Shown one piece after another: positions 13,697 through 17,791 of a stretch of 17,791 nt of DNA. This stretch comes from an uncultured Collinsella sp. Its GTDB lineage: Bacteria > Actinomycetota > Coriobacteriia > Coriobacteriales > Coriobacteriaceae. Each line of letters begins with the position of its first letter. The first letter of the stretch is position 1. Below the pieces are notes generated by a model, which searched no databases, had not been told where the DNA came from, and was given only the letters and a program-made list of their open reading frames with translations. The stretch spans positions 1 through 17,791 of the forward strand of contig URNK01000013.1 in assembly GCA_900549195.1 (NCBI GenBank). Direction: 5' to 3'. Position numbers and translations under genes: made by a program.

Positions 13697-13963
13697 ATGG
13701 CTAATGATTTTTCTGCACGTCAGCCGCGTCGTAAGTACTGCCAGTTCTGCAAGGAGAACACTGAGTTCATTGACTATAAGGACACTCAGCTTCTCCGTAA
13801 GTACATGACCGACCGTGGCAAGATCAAGCCCCGTCGCGTCACTGGCGCTTGCACGCAGCATCAGCATGACATCGCCAACGCCATCAAGCGCGCCCGCGAG
13901 ATGGCTCTCCTGCCGTACACCGTCCCCGTGGTTTCCTCTCGTGGCAACCGCGACCGCGGCTAA
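13697..13963 (+). CDS. rpsR: 30S ribosomal protein S18
   Basis: An 88-residue S18, the partner of S6 on the 30S platform. YCQFC near the N terminus plus a further cysteine and histidines in GACTQHQH indicate the zinc-binding (C+) form of the protein. The conserved core [22 protein letters not shown] and the [11 protein letters not shown] segment are complete. ATG 13697 has GAAAGG at 13682-13687. An earlier ATG at 13646 falls before the intercistronic hairpin and would add non-conserved residues. rplI follows after 15 bases. Confidence 0.95.
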   Translation: MANDFSARQPRRKYCQFCKENTEFIDYKDTQLLRKYMTDRGKIKPRRVTGACTQHQHDIANAIKRAREMALLPYTVPVVSSRGNRDRG

Positions 13964-13978
13964 GAAGGGAGACGCATC

Positions 13979-14518
13979 ATGAAGGTTATTCTTCTCGATG
14001 AGATCAAGGGCAAGGGCGGCGAGGGTGACGTCGTAGAGGTCGCTCAGGGTTACGCTGAGAACTTCCTGTTCCCCAAGAAGCTCGCTGTTGCCGCCACCAA
14101 GGGCAACCTCAAGCAGCTTGACGAGCGTCGCAACAACATCGCCAAGCGCGAGGCCGTCCGTCTGGCTACCGCCAACGAGACCAAGGCTGCCTTCGAGGGC
14201 AAGACGGTCACCGTTGACGTCAAGGTCGGCGACGAGGGCATCCTCTTTGGCTCCGTTACCGCCGCTATGATCGCTGACGCCATCAAGGCTCAGCTCGGTA
14301 TGGACATCGACCGCAAGCGCGTCGAGCTCGGTAAGCCCATCAAGGTTGCCGGTGCCCACACCGTTGCCATCTCGCTGTACCGCGAGATCAAGGCCGAGGT
14401 TGTCGTTCTCGTCGGCGTTACCGCCGAGGAGCTCGCTGCCGAGGCTGAGGTCGAGGAGGCCGCTGAGGTCGCCGAGGCCGAGACCGCCGAGGTCGAGACT
14501 GAGGCTGCTGCCGAGTAG
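13979..14518 (+). CDS. rplI: 50S ribosomal protein L9 with acidic C-terminal extension
   Basis: A 179-residue L9, which binds 23S rRNA at the base of the L1 stalk. The N-terminal rRNA-binding domain is typical (MKVILLDEIKGKGGEGDVVEVAQGYAENFLFP spans about residues 1-32). A long connecting helix (KGNLKQLDERRNNIAKRE) and the C-terminal domain (GILFGSVTAAMIADAI to about residue 147) follow. About 32 extra residues made almost only of Glu, Ala, Val and Thr follow, longer than the roughly 150-residue norm. The ribosome site AGAAGGGAG lies just before ATG 13979. Last gene of the rpsF operon, closed by a terminator. Confidence 0.95.
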   Translation: MKVILLDEIKGKGGEGDVVEVAQGYAENFLFPKKLAVAATKGNLKQLDERRNNIAKREAVRLATANETKAAFEGKTVTVDVKVGDEGILFGSVTAAMIADAIKAQLGMDIDRKRVELGKPIKVAGAHTVAISLYREIKAEVVVLVGVTAEELAAEAEVEEAAEVAEAETAEVETEAAAE

Positions 14519-14548
14519 CATTTGCTGCAACGCAACAATCTTGTTCTA

Positions 14549-14590
14549 AGAAGGGCGCTCTGGGAAACCAGGGCGCCCTTTTGTTTTTTG
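14549..14590 (+). terminator. intrinsic terminator of the rpsF operon
   Basis: A 13-bp stem (14551-14563 with 14568-14580, one T-G pair) with a GAAA loop, followed by TTTTGTTTTTT. It separates rplI from dnaB. Confidence 0.93.
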
Positions 14591-14700
14591 CGCTGAGTGA
14601 GTGTCATGGTGAACGTTGCGTCGACGTCCTATATGCAGGACCGTTCATCCGTTTGGTTCGGTGATGATTGGCGGCGCGCGGCGCGTTTTGGGACCGTGGC

Positions 14701-14709
14701 TGATACTAT
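14701..14709 (+). promoter_or_regulatory. extended -10 promoter of dnaB
   Basis: TGATACTAT contains the TG-n extension and a good -10 hexamer (TACTAT, 14704-14709), 33 bases before the dnaB start. No good -35 is seen in the GC-rich sequence before it, which is normal for extended -10 promoters. The rest of the 14591-14742 gap shows only a weak GTCCT/AGGAC hairpin near 14620. Confidence 0.5.
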
Positions 14710-14742
14710 GGATGCTCGCAAGCGATATGAATGAGGATGCTC

Positions 14743-16134
14743 ATGGCATATGACGATAGGGAGACCGGGCTGACGGTTGAGGACCGCGGCTCAAAGTTGG
14801 GTCTTCCCCAAAACCAAGATGCAGAGGCCAATGTACTGGCCGCTATGCTGCTATCGCCCGAGGTGGTCGAGGAGGCCCAGGTCGAGCTGCAGCCCGATGA
14901 CTTCTACCGGCCCATTCATAAGACCATCTACACCGCGATGGTCGATATGTACAACAGCCGCATTCCCATCGACTCCATCTCGCTGATCGATTACCTGCGA
15001 AGCATCAACAAGCTCGATGCCGTGGGCGGCGAGGCCTACATTTTGGAGCTGATGGGTCAGACTCTGTCGCTCGTGAACTGGCAGCACCATGCCGCCATCG
15101 TTCGTCGCGATTCGATGCTGCGCGAGCTGATCGGCGCCACCAACGAGATCAACGCGCTGGCATATAACGCCCCCACCGACACCAAGGAGGTCGTGGAGCT
15201 AGCCGAGAGCAAGCTGCTCAAGGTCACGGCACGCGAGGTCAAGTCGAGCTACAAGACGCTGACCGAGTTTATGGTCGAGGCCTATAACGAGGCCGAGGAA
15301 GTGTGTCAGGCCGGTGGTCAGGCTGCGGGCGTGCCCACGGGCTTCCCGTCACTCGACCGCATGCTCATGGGCTTCCGCGAGGGCCAGCTCATCATTATCG
15401 GCGCCCGCCCTGCTGTGGGTAAGACGTCGTTCGCCCTGAATCTGGCGCTCAACGCTGCCGCTGCCGGTTATACCGTCGGCTTCTTCTCGCTGGAGATGTC
15501 GGGCAAAGAAATTGCCCAGCGTCTGATTTGCGCCTACGCCATGATCTCGATCAGTGACTTCCGCATGGGCCGCATTAGCCCCGAGCAGTGGGCCAATATC
15601 AACGAGGCCACGCAGACCTTGTCCAAGCTCGATATTCTGATTGACGATACGCCCGGCACCACAGTGACCGAGATTCGCGCCAAGAGCCGCCGCATGCTCC
15701 ATAACAAGGAGAAGGCAATCATCATCCTGGACTACCTGCAGCTGGTGAGTCCTCCGCCGGGACGCCGCTCCGAGAGCCGTACCGTCGAGGTTTCGGAGAT
15801 GTCGCGTGGTCTGAAGATCATGGCCAAGGAGCTCAAGATCCCGCTCATCGCGCTGTCGCAGCTCTCGCGTCAGGTCGAATCCCGTACCGGCAAGCGCCCG
15901 CAGCTTTCCGACCTTCGTGAATCGGGCTCCATCGAGCAGGACGCCGATATCGTTATGTTCTTGGACCGCTCCGCCGACGAGGCCGAGGCCTCGCGCGACG
16001 ATCGACCCGACGAGGGCGTTACGCGTATCGTCGTGGCCAAGAACCGTTCGGGCCCGATCGGCGACGTCGATCTGATGTTCCTGCCGGCATCCACCAAGTT
16101 CTATGAGCTTGATGGGGCACATGCCGAGGAGTAG
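14743..16134 (+). CDS. dnaB: replicative DNA helicase DnaB
   Basis: A 463-residue hexameric helicase that unwinds DNA at the fork. The N-terminal DnaB domain (PQNQDAEANVLAAMLLSPE, then DDFYRPIHKTIYTAM) covers about residues 18-120 and binds primase. The C-terminal RecA-like motor carries Walker A GARPAVGKT (220-228), SLEMS (about residues 249-253), Walker B IIILDYLQL (D330) and the RESGSIEQDADIVMFLDR segment. No intein is present. ATG 14743 has GAGGA at 14733-14737; ATG 14731 and 14737 are in frame but have poorer sites. It follows the rpsF operon terminator and precedes purA. Confidence 0.95.
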   Translation: MAYDDRETGLTVEDRGSKLGLPQNQDAEANVLAAMLLSPEVVEEAQVELQPDDFYRPIHKTIYTAMVDMYNSRIPIDSISLIDYLRSINKLDAVGGEAYILELMGQTLSLVNWQHHAAIVRRDSMLRELIGATNEINALAYNAPTDTKEVVELAESKLLKVTAREVKSSYKTLTEFMVEAYNEAEEVCQAGGQAAGVPTGFPSLDRMLMGFREGQLIIIGARPAVGKTSFALNLALNAAAAGYTVGFFSLEMSGKEIAQRLICAYAMISISDFRMGRISPEQWANINEATQTLSKLDILIDDTPGTTVTEIRAKSRRMLHNKEKAIIILDYLQLVSPPPGRRSESRTVEVSEMSRGLKIMAKELKIPLIALSQLSRQVESRTGKRPQLSDLRESGSIEQDADIVMFLDRSADEAEASRDDRPDEGVTRIVVAKNRSGPIGDVDLMFLPASTKFYELDGAHAEE

Positions 16135-16161
16135 GACAGGCGCCCGTTGCACGGGTATACT
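16133..16161 (+). promoter_or_regulatory. candidate promoter of purA
   Basis: AGGACA (16133-16138) and TATACT (16156-16161) are 17 bases apart, in the gap after the dnaB stop. The -10 is strong and the -35 moderate. A small CCCGT/ACGGG hairpin lies between them (16143-16155). The predicted leader is about 60 bases. Confidence 0.5.
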
Positions 16162-16218
16162 GGGGATGTTTTGTGCTTCTGCGTGCCGGCGTGGCGCGTA
16201 GACAGTCCATGAATGTAA

Positions 16219-17514
<1,296 letters not shown>

Positions 17515-17533
17515 TCGGGACTATTTGGTTATT

Positions 17534-17582
17534 GCAATATACCCCTTTGCAGCCCGGACGGGCGGCCGAGGGGTATATTTGC
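17534..17582 (+). terminator. hairpin between purA and purD, terminator-like
   Basis: ATATACCCCT (17537-17546) pairs perfectly with AGGGGTATAT (17569-17578), extended by GCA/TGC pairs. A nested GCCC/GGGC hairpin lies inside (17552-17563). The T run is short (ATTTGCTT). The GGGGTATATT in the 3' arm also resembles the -10 region GGGTATACT of purA, so this arm may double as a purD promoter. Confidence 0.5.
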
Positions 17583-17632
17583 TTGCAAAGGGCTCGCGCG
17601 GAGCGGGCCATTCATCCATAGAGGAGGCACCC

Positions 17633-17791
17633 TTGAAGGCGGACACTCAAACCATCGACATCCTGTTGTTGGGCAGCGGCGGCCGTGAGCATGCTTTGGC
17701 AGCTAAGCTCGCAGCATCACCGCGCGCCGGCAAGCTCTACATTGCGCCGGGCAACGGCGGCACCGCGAGCTGCGGCGAGAACGTTGTTCTC
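17633..17791 (+). CDS. purD: phosphoribosylamine-glycine ligase, N-terminal part (cut by window end)
   Basis: The first 53 codons of PurD, which joins glycine to phosphoribosylamine in purine synthesis. The N-terminal fold of this ATP-grasp enzyme is plain: [18 protein letters not shown] followed by [13 protein letters not shown]. The start is TTG 17633, supported by GAGGAGG at 17621-17627 five bases before; no ATG or GTG fits better. The frame is open to the window edge. Confidence 0.92.
   Translation, partial: MKADTQTIDILLLGSGGREHALAAKLAASPRAGKLYIAPGNGGTASCGENVVL

Noticed and set aside
12758..14530. 590-codon minus-strand open frame over rpsF-ssb-rpsR-rplI
   Set aside because: It covers four well-identified genes and has no ribosome site or recognisable domain; a shadow of sense codon use.

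Overview
The window reads as a piece of a high-GC Gram-positive chromosome, most likely Actinomycetota of the class Coriobacteriia (Collinsella or a close relative). This is an inference from three things seen here: GC-rich housekeeping genes with G/C-ending codons and strong AGGAGG-type ribosome sites, the gene order rpsF-ssb-rpsR-rplI-dnaB-purA-purD, and Coriobacteria-style surface pilins. No ribosomal RNA is present to settle it.

Layout. Positions 1-323 hold a tRNA block: the 3' part of a tRNA-Ile(GAT), then tRNA-Ala(TGC) and a second tRNA-Ile(GAT), separated and closed by terminator-type hairpins. Positions 439-1809 hold three plus-strand genes: a bifunctional-nuclease-family (DUF151) protein, a small two-helix membrane protein and a small unknown protein. 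They lead to typA/bipA (1927-3765), which ends at a strong terminator. An AT-rich gap with a promoter and palindromes (3830-4191) precedes a two-gene surface-adhesin/pilus locus (4192-9563). The first gene is a 1242-residue multidomain adhesin with an LPEAG sorting signal. The second is a backbone-type pilin with an MPSTG sorting signal whose reading frame is broken at a short CG dinucleotide run. No sortase lies in the window.

Positions 9785-11727 carry two minus-strand genes: a secreted beta-helix (bactofilin-like) domain fused to a polytopic membrane domain, and a TRIC/UPF0126 channel-type protein. Positions 11894-12369 are structural: three back-to-back perfect hairpins, an inverted 25-base copy of a tRNA 3' end, and two minus-strand tRNA-Ser genes (CGA and GGA) with a good promoter.

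Positions 12830-16134 are the rpsF-ssb-rpsR-rplI operon (ribosomal proteins S6, S18 and L9 and single-strand DNA-binding protein), a terminator, and dnaB. purA (16228-17514) and the first 53 codons of purD (17633 to the window end) follow, linking replication and translation genes to purine synthesis.

The most unusual content is the mosaic, frameshifted pilin pair without a sortase, a REP-like hairpin repeat found beside two terminators (3829-3858 and 9717-9776), terminator-like hairpins placed between co-directional tRNA genes, and the hairpin/tRNA-fragment cassette at 11894-12032.
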